Shown here: one piece after another, positions 5,990 through 14,195 of the stretch
Layout: the number at the start of each line of letters is the position of its first letter
How positions within the stretch are numbered: position 1 is the stretch's first letter
From: an uncultured Oribacterium sp.
GTDB lineage: Bacteria > Bacillota > Clostridia > Lachnospirales > Lachnospiraceae
DNA: 35,376 nucleotides
Assembly (NCBI GenBank): GCA_946413525.1
Contig: CAMKKZ010000039.1
Location: forward strand, 1 to 35,376
Reading direction: 5' to 3'
The notes under the pieces: model-generated
Told to the model about the DNA's origin: nothing
Seen by the model: the letters and a program-made list of their open reading frames with translations, nothing else
Databases searched by the model: none
Translations under genes and position numbers: made by a program

Positions 5990-8593
5990 ATGCTGAATAT
6001 TTCATACCACGAGAATTCCGGCGAGTTTCATCTTTTTAACGACAAAATCAGCTATTTCATTTCTATCATGAAAAATGGCCAGATGGGTCATCTTTATTTC
6101 GGGAAGAGGGTTCGGGAGAGGGACTCCTTTGGGCATTTCCAGCAGCTCAAGTCCCTGAGCCATACGGCCTATCTCTATGATGATGATTTTCTCCTTTCTC
6201 TGGATGTAGCGAGGCAGGAATATCCGTCGTATGGAATGACGGATTACCGTGATCCTGCTTTCCGCATTCTTCAGCCTGACGGCAGTTGCATTTCCGATTT
6301 CAAATTCAAAAGCTTCCGTGTTTTTGACGGGAAAGAGAAGCTTCCGGGGCTTCCGGCCACTTATGCGGAACCTTGTGAAAGCAGCGTGTTTTCTTTTGAC
6401 TCGGAAAGAGGGGGGGCAAAGGCGGTTCCGGAGGGAGTGAGGCAGGAAAATGGTGCTGCTTCCGGCGCGGATCCGGGGCTACAGGATTCCAATTCGGTCA
6501 AGGGAGCCGGTCCGGAGTTACAGGATTCCAATTCGGTCAAGGGAGCCGGCCCGGAGTTACAGGACTCCAATTCGGTCAAGGGAGCCGGTCCGGAGGCGAA
6601 GACATTGGAGATTACGCTTTCCGATGAGAAGATGGCGGCGGAGCTGATTCTGTCCTATACGATTTTTGAAAAATATGGGGCAGTTTGCCGCTCAGCGAGG
6701 ATTGTGAACCGGGGGTCGGAGCCGCTTCGTCTGGACAGGGCGATGTCCCTGTCAGTGGATTTATATGACGATGATTTCGTAATGATGCAGTTGGACGGAT
6801 CCTGGTCCAGGGAAAGACATGTGAACGAAAGAAGACTTGTGCCGGGCGTACAGTCCGTTTCCAGCAGCCGGGGCTACAGCAGTGCCGAGCACAATCCATT
6901 TTTCGCGCTCCGCCGCCCTGATGCTACGGAGTCCCGGGGGGAAGTTTATGGCTTCAACCTGCTCTACAGCGGAAATTTCCTTTCCCAGGTGGAGGTGAGC
7001 CGTTTCGGGCATGCCCGGGTCATGACCGGCATCAATCCCTTTGGTTTTTTATGGAATTTGGAGCCGGGAGAGAGCTTCTGCACCCCGGAGGCCGTCATGG
7101 CATATTCCGATGAGGGGATTGGCGGCATGAGCCGCGAGTTTCATGCCCTTTTCAATGAACGGCTTGTGCGGGGGAAGTGGAGGGGCGTGTCGCGTCCGGT
7201 GCTTCTCAACAACTGGGAAGGGACGTATTTCAATTTCGATGAAGAGAAAATCCTTTCCATGGCAAAAGATGCCCGGGAGCTCGGGGTCGAGCTTTTTGTG
7301 CTGGACGATGGGTGGTTCGGCCATCGGGACGATGGGACTAGCTCTTTGGGGGACTGGTATTCGGATTTGAGAAAGCTTCCTGAGGGCGTGGAGGGACTTT
7401 CCAAAAAGATTGCGGCCATGGGCCTTGAGTTCGGGCTCTGGTTTGAGCCGGAGATGGTCAACGCGGATTCCGAGCTATACAGGGCGCATCCGGAATGGGC
7501 GATCCATACGCCGGGAAGGCCAATGTCCCAGGGAAGGAACCAGTACGTGCTGGACTTTTCGAATCCGGAAGTAGTCAATCACATTTACGCCATGATGGAG
7601 AAGATCCTCCGGAATTCTGAAATATCCTATGTGAAATGGGATCTGAACAGGGACATTACGGAGCCCTACGGCATGACGTTGCCTCCCGAACGTCAGGGAG
7701 AGTTCTTCCACCGCTATACGCTGGGAGTGTACGCATTATACGAGCGTCTGAACGAGGCATTCCCGGACATCCTTTTTGAATCCTGCGCCAGCGGAGGCGC
7801 GCGTTTCGACGCGGGGCTTTTGTATTACGCTCCCCAGTGCTGGGCCAGCGATGATACGGACGCAGTGGAGCGGCTGAAAATACAGTACGGCACATCCCTG
7901 GCTTACCCGGTTTCCTCCATTGGGGCTCATGTCTCTGCTGTGCCAAACCACCAGCTTCTCAGGGTGACGAGCCTTGATATGAGGGCCAATGTGGCATTCT
8001 TCGGCGCCTTTGGCTATGAGCTGGATTCCGGGAAGCTCACGGAGGAAGAAAGAGAGGAGATAAAAAAACAGATCGCCTTTTACAAGGAGTACCGGGAAAT
8101 ATTCCAGTTTGGGAGCTTTTACCGGCTGCTGAGCCCCTTCGAGGGGAAGGGGAACACGGCCTGGATGGCGGTCTCCCCTGACAGGAGGAAGGCGGTGCTT
8201 GCCTATTACAAGGTGCTGGCCAGGCCAAATCCGGGGAATGTCAGGATTCTTTTGCAGGGACTTTCGGAGAATGCGTTATACCGGATCTCCCGGTTTGGAA
8301 AGTCTGGAGGAGGTGTTGCCGCGTATCCCGCTCTGGAATTGGGAAGACAGGAATCCTCCGCGTCTTTGGATGTCCAGGGGGGTGGCGCCTTGGATGCCAG
8401 CCGTCAGATGGGAGGAAACAGCGCTGCTCAAATGTGGGAGCCCAGGTACGGCGATGAGCTGATGAGAATGGGATTCCTGCCGGAAAAGGAATTCAGCGGA
8501 TCCACGGTGCGTAATCCTAAGATAACGTTGAAGGATTCCGGGACGGACAAGGGCGATTTCACAGCACAGCTATATGTTTTGGAGGCTGTCTGA
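5990..8593 (+). CDS. Alpha-galactosidase, GH36
   Basis: Hydrolyses terminal alpha-1,6-galactose from melibiose, raffinose or stachyose. No signal peptide is visible, so it acts in the cytoplasm after import. ATG 5990 (867 residues) is chosen because AAAGGAGA lies just upstream; an in-frame ATG at 5924 lacks such a site. The GH36 order is complete: an N-terminal beta-supersandwich, LDDGWFG (about 438-444) opening the barrel, nucleophile Asp551 in KWDLNRD, FESCASGGARFD, and CWASDDTDA (Asp621/622 region) with the acid/base. It is about 130 residues longer than typical members. The excess comes from an inserted segment at about 140-205, containing three 13-residue tandem repeats, and a Gly/Ser/Gln-rich insertion near residues 770-820. 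It heads the ABC-importer locus. The family call is very secure; substrate preference is inferred. Confidence 0.95.
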   Translation: MLNISYHENSGEFHLFNDKISYFISIMKNGQMGHLYFGKRVRERDSFGHFQQLKSLSHTAYLYDDDFLLSLDVARQEYPSYGMTDYRDPAFRILQPDGSCISDFKFKSFRVFDGKEKLPGLPATYAEPCESSVFSFDSERGGAKAVPEGVRQENGAASGADPGLQDSNSVKGAGPELQDSNSVKGAGPELQDSNSVKGAGPEAKTLEITLSDEKMAAELILSYTIFEKYGAVCRSARIVNRGSEPLRLDRAMSLSVDLYDDDFVMMQLDGSWSRERHVNERRLVPGVQSVSSSRGYSSAEHNPFFALRRPDATESRGEVYGFNLLYSGNFLSQVEVSRFGHARVMTGINPFGFLWNLEPGESFCTPEAVMAYSDEGIGGMSREFHALFNERLVRGKWRGVSRPVLLNNWEGTYFNFDEEKILSMAKDARELGVELFVLDDGWFGHRDDGTSSLGDWYSDLRKLPEGVEGLSKKIAAMGLEFGLWFEPEMVNADSELYRAHPEWAIHTPGRPMSQGRNQYVLDFSNPEVVNHIYAMMEKILRNSEISYVKWDLNRDITEPYGMTLPPERQGEFFHRYTLGVYALYERLNEAFPDILFESCASGGARFDAGLLYYAPQCWASDDTDAVERLKIQYGTSLAYPVSSIGAHVSAVPNHQLLRVTSLDMRANVAFFGAFGYELDSGKLTEEEREEIKKQIAFYKEYREIFQFGSFYRLLSPFEGKGNTAWMAVSPDRRKAVLAYYKVLARPNPGNVRILLQGLSENALYRISRFGKSGGGVAAYPALELGRQESSASLDVQGGGALDASRQMGGNSAAQMWEPRYGDELMRMGFLPEKEFSGSTVRNPKITLKDSGTDKGDFTAQLYVLEAV
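6479..6595 (+). repeat. Three in-frame 39-bp tandem repeats inside the GH36 gene
   Basis: Three nearly identical 39-bp units (6479-6517, 6518-6556, 6557-6595) encode LQDSNSVKGAGPE three times, residues 164-202. Only a few silent changes separate the copies, so the duplication is recent or homogenised. The repeats sit where other GH36 enzymes have a short link between two beta strands of the N-terminal domain. Confidence 0.95.
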
Positions 8594-8609
8594 GCTTTGA
8601 TATACGGGG

Positions 8610-8680
8610 GCCGTATAAGCTGTCATGCGGCATTTGTTTGTCGGAAATGAAAGCGGCCAGAGAACTACTTATAAAGGGGC
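8610..8680 (+). repeat. Leader-repeat copy upstream of the first permease
   Basis: GCCGTATAAGCTGTCATGCG, GCATTTGTTTGTCGGAAATGA and AAGCGGCCAGAG...ATAAAGGGG follow the same consensus as the units before the TauE and RNase H genes. The true ribosome site for the permease, AGGAGGG at 8690-8696, lies just downstream. The 111-bp gap between the GH36 and permease genes is essentially filled by this copy. Confidence 0.55.
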
Positions 8681-8704
8681 TATGCAGGAAGGAGGGAGAG
8701 GCGG

Positions 8705-9583
8705 ATGCAGAAACAGAAGAAGCCTTTCTGGCAGGATCGGAGGTATGTCCCGTACCTGTACATTTTACCGAACATGGTTTTGTTCATGGTATTCATGATC
8801 ATTCCCATCTTCATGTCATTTTATTACAGTACCGTGCAGTGGAACGGACTTGGGAAGCCGAAATTTATCGGGATGCAGAATTATGTTTATATTTTCAAGG
8901 ATACGGTATTCCTGAAGTCTTTGTTTAACACGTTCCTTTTCACGGCTCTGAGCGTGCCGATCATCATGGTGCTGTCTTTGCTTTTTGCCATGCTGCTGAA
9001 TACGAAGATACCGCTGCGGGGCTTCATCCGGTCGGCTATCTACGCGCCGGCTGTTGTTTCTACAGTTGTCGTCGGTACGGTTTTTACATGGATATTCAAC
9101 GACCAGTTGGGGCTCATTAATTACATTATCAATATTTTTGGCGGTAAAGCCATTCAGTGGATGAATGACACCCGTTTCGCCATGGCCATGATCGTTTTCA
9201 CCACGGTGTGGCAAAGGACGGGTTACAACATGGTTATTTACCTTGCGGGGCTGCAGGGAATTTCCCGGGAGCTCCTGGAGGCGGCGGAAATTGACGGCGC
9301 GACATCCTGGCAGGCCTTTAGGCACGTGACGCTTCCCCTGCTCCGGCATACCCACGTATTCATTCTGGTCACCTGCATGATCCACAGTTTCCGTTCCTTC
9401 GACCTGATTTACACCATGACGAGGGGCGGCCCTTTGAACGCAACAAAGACCATCGTCATGTATGTGTATGAGCAGGCCTTCAACAAGAATTATTACGGGC
9501 GCGCCTCCGCAGCGGGCATTGTGCTTTTCGTGATCATGATGGTCTTTACCATCCTTAGGAACAGGGCGGAAAAGGAGGATTGA
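8705..9583 (+). CDS. Sugar ABC transporter permease, MalF/UgpA type
   Basis: One of two membrane subunits of a carbohydrate ABC importer (CUT1 type). The 292-residue protein has six predicted hydrophobic segments. The cytoplasmic EAA loop reads ELLEAAEIDGATSWQAFRHV and is the contact site for the ATPase. The N-terminus, with RRYVPYLYILPNMVLFMVF, is typical of MalF-like subunits lacking the large periplasmic loop. The ATG at 8705 has a strong AGGAGGG upstream. The second permease begins 5 bp after its stop, so they are translationally close. Given the flanking alpha-galactosidases, the cargo is probably an alpha-galactoside; this is inference from context. Confidence 0.93.
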   Translation: MQKQKKPFWQDRRYVPYLYILPNMVLFMVFMIIPIFMSFYYSTVQWNGLGKPKFIGMQNYVYIFKDTVFLKSLFNTFLFTALSVPIIMVLSLLFAMLLNTKIPLRGFIRSAIYAPAVVSTVVVGTVFTWIFNDQLGLINYIINIFGGKAIQWMNDTRFAMAMIVFTTVWQRTGYNMVIYLAGLQGISRELLEAAEIDGATSWQAFRHVTLPLLRHTHVFILVTCMIHSFRSFDLIYTMTRGGPLNATKTIVMYVYEQAFNKNYYGRASAAGIVLFVIMMVFTILRNRAEKED

Positions 9584-9587
9584 CATT

Positions 9588-10442
9588 ATGAAGAATATCT
9601 TTGCAATGGAGCCGAATGAAAGGAAGCATTTCCTCCTTCACGTACTGGGCTTCCTATTCATTTTCCTGATGGCCCTGGTGGCGCTGTTCCCTTTCTATTG
9701 GATGCTGGTTACTGCGGTAAAGCCTATCAATGAGATTTTCGCCTTCCCGCCGAAGCTGTGGCCCAGCCAGTTTATCTGGAGCAATTTCGCGACCGCCATG
9801 GAGAGGGCGAACTTCCCTGTTTATTTTAAAAACAGCTTCATTGTTACCGCGTCTTCTACCATTATCACGGTCTGCATCAACCTTCTGGCAGGCTATGCCT
9901 TTGCTAAATACGACTTTTTTGGCAAGGAGTTCTTTTTCCTGCTGGTGCTGAGCACGCTGATGATCCCGCTTCAGGTAACCATGATTCCGGTCTTCATTAT
10001 CGCGTCGAAGATTGGCATTCGGAATACCCTGCTGGGTGTCATTATCCCGCCCTGCGCGGAGGCCTTTGGGCTTTTCATGGCCAGGCAGTTCATCAGTGAC
10101 ATTCCGAATGAGCTGTTAGAGGCGGGCAGGATTGACGGGGCAACGGAATTTACCCTGTTTTCAAAAATCGTCGTCCCGAATGTCAAGCCGCTTATAAGCA
10201 CGCTGGTCATCTTTACCGTGATGTGGCGTTGGAATGACCTTCAGTGGCCCCTCATCATGCTTTCCAATGATGAGCACTTCACAGTGCAGCTTGGCCTGTC
10301 CAACCTGAACGCCGCCCAGTACGTGAACTGGAATGACATGATGGCGGCTTCTCTGATTTCGGTAATACCCGTGATCGTGGTTTTCCTGATCTTCCAGCGT
10401 CAGTTCGTGGAAGGGATGGCATCCAGCGGCATTAAGGGTTGA
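9588..10442 (+). CDS. Sugar ABC transporter permease, MalG/UgpE type
   Basis: The second membrane subunit of the importer, 284 residues with six hydrophobic segments. The EAA loop is visible as ELLEAGRIDGATEFTLFSKI. The MalG-like C-terminus, ending FQRQFVEGMASSGIKG, is diagnostic of CUT1 permeases. AAGGAGG lies just before the preceding gene's stop codon and serves this start. No ATP-binding subunit gene follows, so a shared MsmK/UgpC-like ATPase from elsewhere in the genome is likely. A palindromic element separates it from the binding-protein gene. Confidence 0.93.
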   Translation: MKNIFAMEPNERKHFLLHVLGFLFIFLMALVALFPFYWMLVTAVKPINEIFAFPPKLWPSQFIWSNFATAMERANFPVYFKNSFIVTASSTIITVCINLLAGYAFAKYDFFGKEFFFLLVLSTLMIPLQVTMIPVFIIASKIGIRNTLLGVIIPPCAEAFGLFMARQFISDIPNELLEAGRIDGATEFTLFSKIVVPNVKPLISTLVIFTVMWRWNDLQWPLIMLSNDEHFTVQLGLSNLNAAQYVNWNDMMAASLISVIPVIVVFLIFQRQFVEGMASSGIKG

Positions 10443-10446
10443 AAAA

Positions 10447-10550
10447 TTGTAACTATTCAGTTAGCACCTCGCGCTTGCCGCGAGGAAGTATGAAAAGCAA
10501 GATTTCCATTTGGAATTCTCTGAAATCCAGAGGGCGCTGAATAGTTACAA
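10447..10550. repeat. Palindromic element with TTGTAACTATTCAG inverted ends
   Basis: Perfect 14-bp outer arms (10447-10460 and 10537-10550) enclose a small hairpin CCTCGCG/CGCGAGG (10467-10473, 10479-10485). They also enclose a segment, TTTGGAATTCTCTGAAATCC with following AGAGGGCG, that nearly matches one arm of the large palindrome at 3803-3830. It is thus a second, partly deleted copy of the 3747-3907 element. Inserted between the permease and binding-protein genes, it could stabilise or terminate the upstream message. Confidence 0.8.
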
Positions 10551-10614
10551 ATAATCTGCTTCGTCATGGAAGGTCTGAAGGGCCTTTCGCATAGATTCCA
10601 AAAGGAGGAGAGTT

Positions 10615-12021
10615 ATGAAGAAAAAAACTGTCACTACTGTAACGGCCGCGATTCTTGCGGCATCCATGCTGCTCGGCCTTGCGGCCTGCGGCGGCGGCAG
10701 CACTCCGTCTGAGACACAGGCGGCGGGAGGCGGAGACGGCGCGGCCAAGGAAGAAGCTGCGGCCTCTGAGAATGCTTTTGGCATTGAGGGGCTTGGATCC
10801 CAGGCGGAGGGCCTCACGGCCGAGGAAGGAGCGGAAATTGAAATTTGCTACTGGGCCGGATCGACTTCCGATGAGGCTGCCTGGAACGCCATCCTTGAAA
10901 AGCTGCAGGCGGATCATCCGGAAATCAAGCTGAAGCTGCAGACCTACCCATCCAGCGATTTCAGGGACATGCTGGATACCAGGATCGCCGGCAATGACTG
11001 GCCCGACGTCATCCGTTATACGTACCAGAGGCTTGGGAAGTTCAAGCAGGCGGAGGTCATGCTGGATCTCTCCCCGTATATAACGGAGGAGAATGTGGCG
11101 GACTTTGCGGATGCCTTCCGCTCCGGATGTACCTATCAGGGGAAGTTGGTCGCTCTGCCGCACCATACGGACACAGTGGCACTCTTCTATAACAAGCGTA
11201 TGTTTGAAGAGCAGGGCATACGCATTCCGACGGGTCCGGATGACGCGTATACTTGGGACGAGCTGAAGGATATCCTGAGGAAGCTGAAGGAAGCGTATAA
11301 TCTTACCTATGCCGCGTCCGGTATCTGGGACAATGGCTCCGGTTACCGTTATCTCCCTTTCGTCTATGCGAACGGAGGCACGCTTTTGAATGAGGATCAG
11401 ACAGAAGCCACCGTGAATACTCCGGAGTTCCTGGAGGCAATCCAGTTCTATGATGACCTTCGGGCCGAAGACCTTATCGCGAATGTGGGATTCACGGCTC
11501 CGACACAGGCCAATTCCCTCTTTGTGGCAGAGCAGATCGCGGTGGATTTTGCCGGAAGCTGGCACTGCTCCTATATGGAAGAGAACATGGCGGGTAACTG
11601 GGGCATGACCTATATGCCTCTTAAGGATGGAAAGACCGGTTCCGACATGGGCGGCAACGGCATCTGGGCCTATGCGGGCACGAAGTACCCGAAGGCTGCT
11701 GCCATTGTCTGCGAATACATTACCAACGCGGAAGGAATGAAGATCTTCTGCGAGGCAGGAAACTTCATCCCCGTAAGGAAGAGCCTGATCGAGAGCGGTC
11801 TGGATTACAAGAACTTCCCTGAGGAGATGGCACTTCTTAATGAGATCGTGCTTACCATTGACCCGAAGATGGCGGCGGATGAGACTTCGGTTCCATTCCT
11901 GCGTATCAACGAGGCGTTCTGTGAGGAGATGGATCCGCTGGCTGTGAATCGGTCCGCGACGCCTGAGCAGGTGGTGGAGAATCTTCAGAACAGGGTTACG
12001 GAGATTCTGGCGGAACAGTAA
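10615..12021 (+). CDS. Sugar-binding lipoprotein of the ABC importer
   Basis: The extracellular solute-binding protein (family 1) that captures sugar for the two permeases. Residues 1-25 form a lipoprotein signal: KKK, a hydrophobic stretch, then the lipobox LAAC with the lipidated Cys25. A flexible Gly/Ala/Glu/Ser linker follows. The mature fold starts at about residue 80 (EIEICYWAGSTSDEAAWNAI). FVAEQIAVDFAGSW and a MGGNGIWAYAGTKYPKAA segment are typical of family 1 binding proteins. The length, 468 residues, is usual. AGGAGGAG sits just before the ATG at 10615. Unusually, it follows the permeases rather than preceding them, and lies 172 bp downstream beyond a palindromic element, so it may also have its own control. 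The ligand is inferred to be an alpha-galactoside. Confidence 0.93.
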   Translation: MKKKTVTTVTAAILAASMLLGLAACGGGSTPSETQAAGGGDGAAKEEAAASENAFGIEGLGSQAEGLTAEEGAEIEICYWAGSTSDEAAWNAILEKLQADHPEIKLKLQTYPSSDFRDMLDTRIAGNDWPDVIRYTYQRLGKFKQAEVMLDLSPYITEENVADFADAFRSGCTYQGKLVALPHHTDTVALFYNKRMFEEQGIRIPTGPDDAYTWDELKDILRKLKEAYNLTYAASGIWDNGSGYRYLPFVYANGGTLLNEDQTEATVNTPEFLEAIQFYDDLRAEDLIANVGFTAPTQANSLFVAEQIAVDFAGSWHCSYMEENMAGNWGMTYMPLKDGKTGSDMGGNGIWAYAGTKYPKAAAIVCEYITNAEGMKIFCEAGNFIPVRKSLIESGLDYKNFPEEMALLNEIVLTIDPKMAADETSVPFLRINEAFCEEMDPLAVNRSATPEQVVENLQNRVTEILAEQ

Positions 12022-12138
12022 AAAGGTCATGATGAACGGTGCGTGAATTTGAATGCCTTGAGGCACAATGCCGCTGAATGGCTGCCTTGAGAATGATCTT
12101 GACCTGCCTTATGAATGATTTGAAATGAAAGCAATTGG

Positions 12139-12168
12139 CGACGGTTCCCGAAAGGGAATCGTCGTTTT
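12139..12168 (+). terminator. Probable rho-independent terminator after the binding-protein gene
   Basis: CGACGGTTCCC (12139-12149) pairs with GGGAATCGTCG (12154-12164), with one G-U pair, around a GAAA tetraloop. TTTT follows at 12165-12168. The T-run is short, so partial read-through to the GH4 gene is possible. Confidence 0.65.
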
Positions 12169-12247
12169 GCCATATAGATACGGCGCAGTATCAGCTTGTC
12201 GGCAGCTTATCACAGACAAGTGTGAAAAGCAAGCTTTTCATACTTCA

Positions 12248-12380
12248 TTTGTGCCGCTGGCGCGACACAAATGGGACTCAACGCCTGCGGCATTAAGTAA
12301 AAGTATGAAAGGATCGCTTTTATATTTCTTTTGTGCCGCTGGCGTGACACAAATGGGACTTAATGCCTGCGGCATTAAGT
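12248..12380. repeat. Two copies of a 51-bp double-hairpin repeat
   Basis: Units at 12248-12298 and 12330-12380 are 51 bp each and differ only by C/T changes. Each has a TTTGTG...CACAAA hairpin followed by a second stem that is perfect in unit 2 (ACTTAATGCC 12358-12367 with 12371-12380). In front of each unit, similar AAAGTATGAAA or GTGTGAAAAG words suggest a longer repeat of about 82 bp. The 12022-12538 gap contains this, the terminator and the short direct repeat at 12452-12500, and no gene. Confidence 0.8.
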
Positions 12381-12451
12381 CAAAGAATGAAATTCCTATT
12401 GTCAGAAATCAAAAAACGGATAAAATGATTGAAAAGGCTGTCGCGGCATCC

Positions 12452-12500
12452 ATAATAAAAGCAAAGGAGTCACGGAGTCGATAATAAAAGCAAAGGAGTC
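12452..12500 (+). repeat. Short direct repeat carrying Shine-Dalgarno-like sites upstream of the GH4 gene
   Basis: ATAATAAAAGCAAAGGAGTC occurs at 12452-12471 and again, exactly, at 12481-12500. A third, diverged AAGAAAAGGAGATAG follows at about 12516 and is the actual ribosome binding site for the ATG at 12539. The result is three AGGAG sites in a row, the first two not followed by a usable start. Confidence 0.7.
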
Positions 12501-12538
12501 GCGACATCCATAACTGAAGAAAAGGAGATAGGAAGGAT

Positions 12539-13966
12539 ATGCCAAAGATTACTTTTATGGGAGCGGGATCGACCATTTTCGCCAGGAATGTCCTGGGAGA
12601 TACCATGCTCACTCCCGCGTTGGAGGAAAGCGAGATCGCGCTGTATGACATTGACGGCGTCAGGCTTTCGGAGTCCGCTGCCATGCTTTCGGCCATTAAC
12701 CGGAACAATGGCGGAAAGGCAAGGATTGAAACCTACCTGGGCACGGAGAAAAGGAAGGATGCCTTGCGGAAGGCGGATTATGTCATTAACGCGATTCAGG
12801 TGGGGGGATATGACCCCTGCACGATTACGGATTTTGAGGTTCCCAAAAAATACGGGCTTGAGCAGACCATAGCCGATACGCTTGGAGTGGGCGGCGTATT
12901 TCGAGCCCTTCGCACCATCCCGGTCATGCTGGATTTTGCGCGTGACATGGAGGAGGTCTGTCCGGACGCCTGGTTCCTGAATTATACGAACCCGATGGCC
13001 ATGCTTACGGGTGCGATGCTCAGTGAAACGGGCATACGCACGGTAGGCCTTTGCCACAGCGTCCAGGTTTGCGTACCGAATCTTCTTCGTGAGTTGAACA
13101 TGGGCTATACCGGGCGGGAGAGTTGGAAGATTGCCGGCATCAATCATCAGGCCTGGCTCCTGGAGCTTTCCAGGGACGGCGAGGATCTCTATCCGGAGGT
13201 AAAGAGGAGGGCTTTGCTTTATAATGAGGGGAAGCTGGATATCGGCACGCTGGAGGAGAGGCTTGAAATGATGTTGGGAGGAGAGGCGCCCGACAAGCGG
13301 AGGGAGGAAATGATTCGGGAGGAGTACGCGCTATACAAGGAAAGCGGGAAGCATAATGACATGGTGCGCCTTGAACTCATGCGCAGATTTGGCTATTATA
13401 TAACGGAGTCCAGCGAGCATAACGCGGAATATACGCCTTATTTTATCAAGAGGAAATATCCCGAGCTGATTGGACGCTTTAATATTCCGCTGGATGAGTA
13501 TCCGAGAAGGTGCGTCCGGCAGATCCGGGAATGGAAGGAAATGAGCAAAGAGCTTACACAGAATCCGGAGCTTAGGCATGTGCGGTCCCGGGAGTACGCG
13601 AGCCGAATTATGGAAGCGGTCGAAACCGGGACGCCGGCGGAAATCGCGGGGAATGTTCTGAACAGGGGGCTTATTACGAACCTGCCGCAAAAGGCCTGTG
13701 TGGAAGTGACCTGCCTTGTGGACAGGAACGGCATCCAGCCTATCGTCATGGGTGATCTTCCTGAGCAGTGCGCCGCGCTGAACCGGACGAATATCAATGT
13801 CCAGCTCCTTACTTTGGAAGCGTCACGCAGCCATAAGAAGGAAGATATTTACCGGGCGGTCATGATGGATCCCCACGCCAGCGCGGAATTGTCTATTGAC
13901 GACATTGTGGCGATGTGCGACGAGCTGATTGAGACCCATAAGGGATGGATTCCTGAATTCAGATGA
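12539..13966 (+). CDS. GH4 family alpha-galactosidase-like glycosidase
   Basis: A cytoplasmic NAD+- and Mn2+-dependent glycosidase using the GH4 oxidation-elimination mechanism. The N-terminal Rossmann loop reads ITFMGAGSTIFA (residues 4-15). NYTNPMA (148-154) and the metal-binding CHSV (Cys172) with INHQAW (His203) follow. The CHSV form is the one I associate with MelA-type alpha-galactosidases, as opposed to other GH4 metal-site variants. The length, 475 residues, is close to the usual 430-470. AGGAG sites precede the ATG at 12539. It closes the alpha-galactoside locus, giving the cell a second alpha-galactosidase of unrelated mechanism beside the GH36 enzyme. An alpha-glucosidase or alpha-glucuronidase activity cannot be excluded. 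Confidence 0.9.
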   Translation: MPKITFMGAGSTIFARNVLGDTMLTPALEESEIALYDIDGVRLSESAAMLSAINRNNGGKARIETYLGTEKRKDALRKADYVINAIQVGGYDPCTITDFEVPKKYGLEQTIADTLGVGGVFRALRTIPVMLDFARDMEEVCPDAWFLNYTNPMAMLTGAMLSETGIRTVGLCHSVQVCVPNLLRELNMGYTGRESWKIAGINHQAWLLELSRDGEDLYPEVKRRALLYNEGKLDIGTLEERLEMMLGGEAPDKRREEMIREEYALYKESGKHNDMVRLELMRRFGYYITESSEHNAEYTPYFIKRKYPELIGRFNIPLDEYPRRCVRQIREWKEMSKELTQNPELRHVRSREYASRIMEAVETGTPAEIAGNVLNRGLITNLPQKACVEVTCLVDRNGIQPIVMGDLPEQCAALNRTNINVQLLTLEASRSHKKEDIYRAVMMDPHASAELSIDDIVAMCDELIETHKGWIPEFR

Positions 13967-13978
13967 GACGCATTTCGG

Positions 13979-14175
13979 GCGCATCCCTGAGGGATGCGCC
14001 AAATACGGTATCAACTATGCCTGATGCATAGTTGATACCAGGGTTTTTCTGCGGCACAAGGAAAAGCCGCAGAAAAATCCTGACAAAATATGCCTGAAGA
14101 CATATTTTGTCAGGACGCATCCCTGAGGGATGCGCCAAATACGGTATCAACTATGCTTGATGCATAGTTGATACC
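13979..14175. repeat. Mosaic hairpin cluster, order A-B-C-D-A-B
   Basis: Six hairpins in 197 bp. A: GCGCATCCC/GGGATGCGC (13979-13987, 13991-13999). B: GGTATCAACTATGC (14007-14020) with 14026-14039. C: TTTTTCTGCGGC (14044-14055) with 14066-14077. D: TCCTGACAAAATATG (14078-14092) with 14101-14115. Then A again (14116-14123, 14127-14134) and B again (14143-14156, 14162-14175). All stems pair perfectly. A, B, C and D match the modules at 3920-4050, but the stem bases differ on both sides. It fills the space directly after the GH4 stop and could end that transcript. Confidence 0.85.
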
Positions 14176-14195
14176 TGCGGGGCGCCTGTGTAATG

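Noticed and set aside
10564..12066. 500-codon minus-strand frame opposite the binding-protein gene
   Set aside because: The plus strand encodes a clear lipoprotein binding protein with a lipobox and ribosome site; the antisense frame has neither motif nor start signal.
12248..12380. Possible riboswitch or T-box before the GH4 gene
   Set aside because: The region is a tandem duplication of a simple double hairpin; none of the conserved cores of riboswitch classes I know could be seen.
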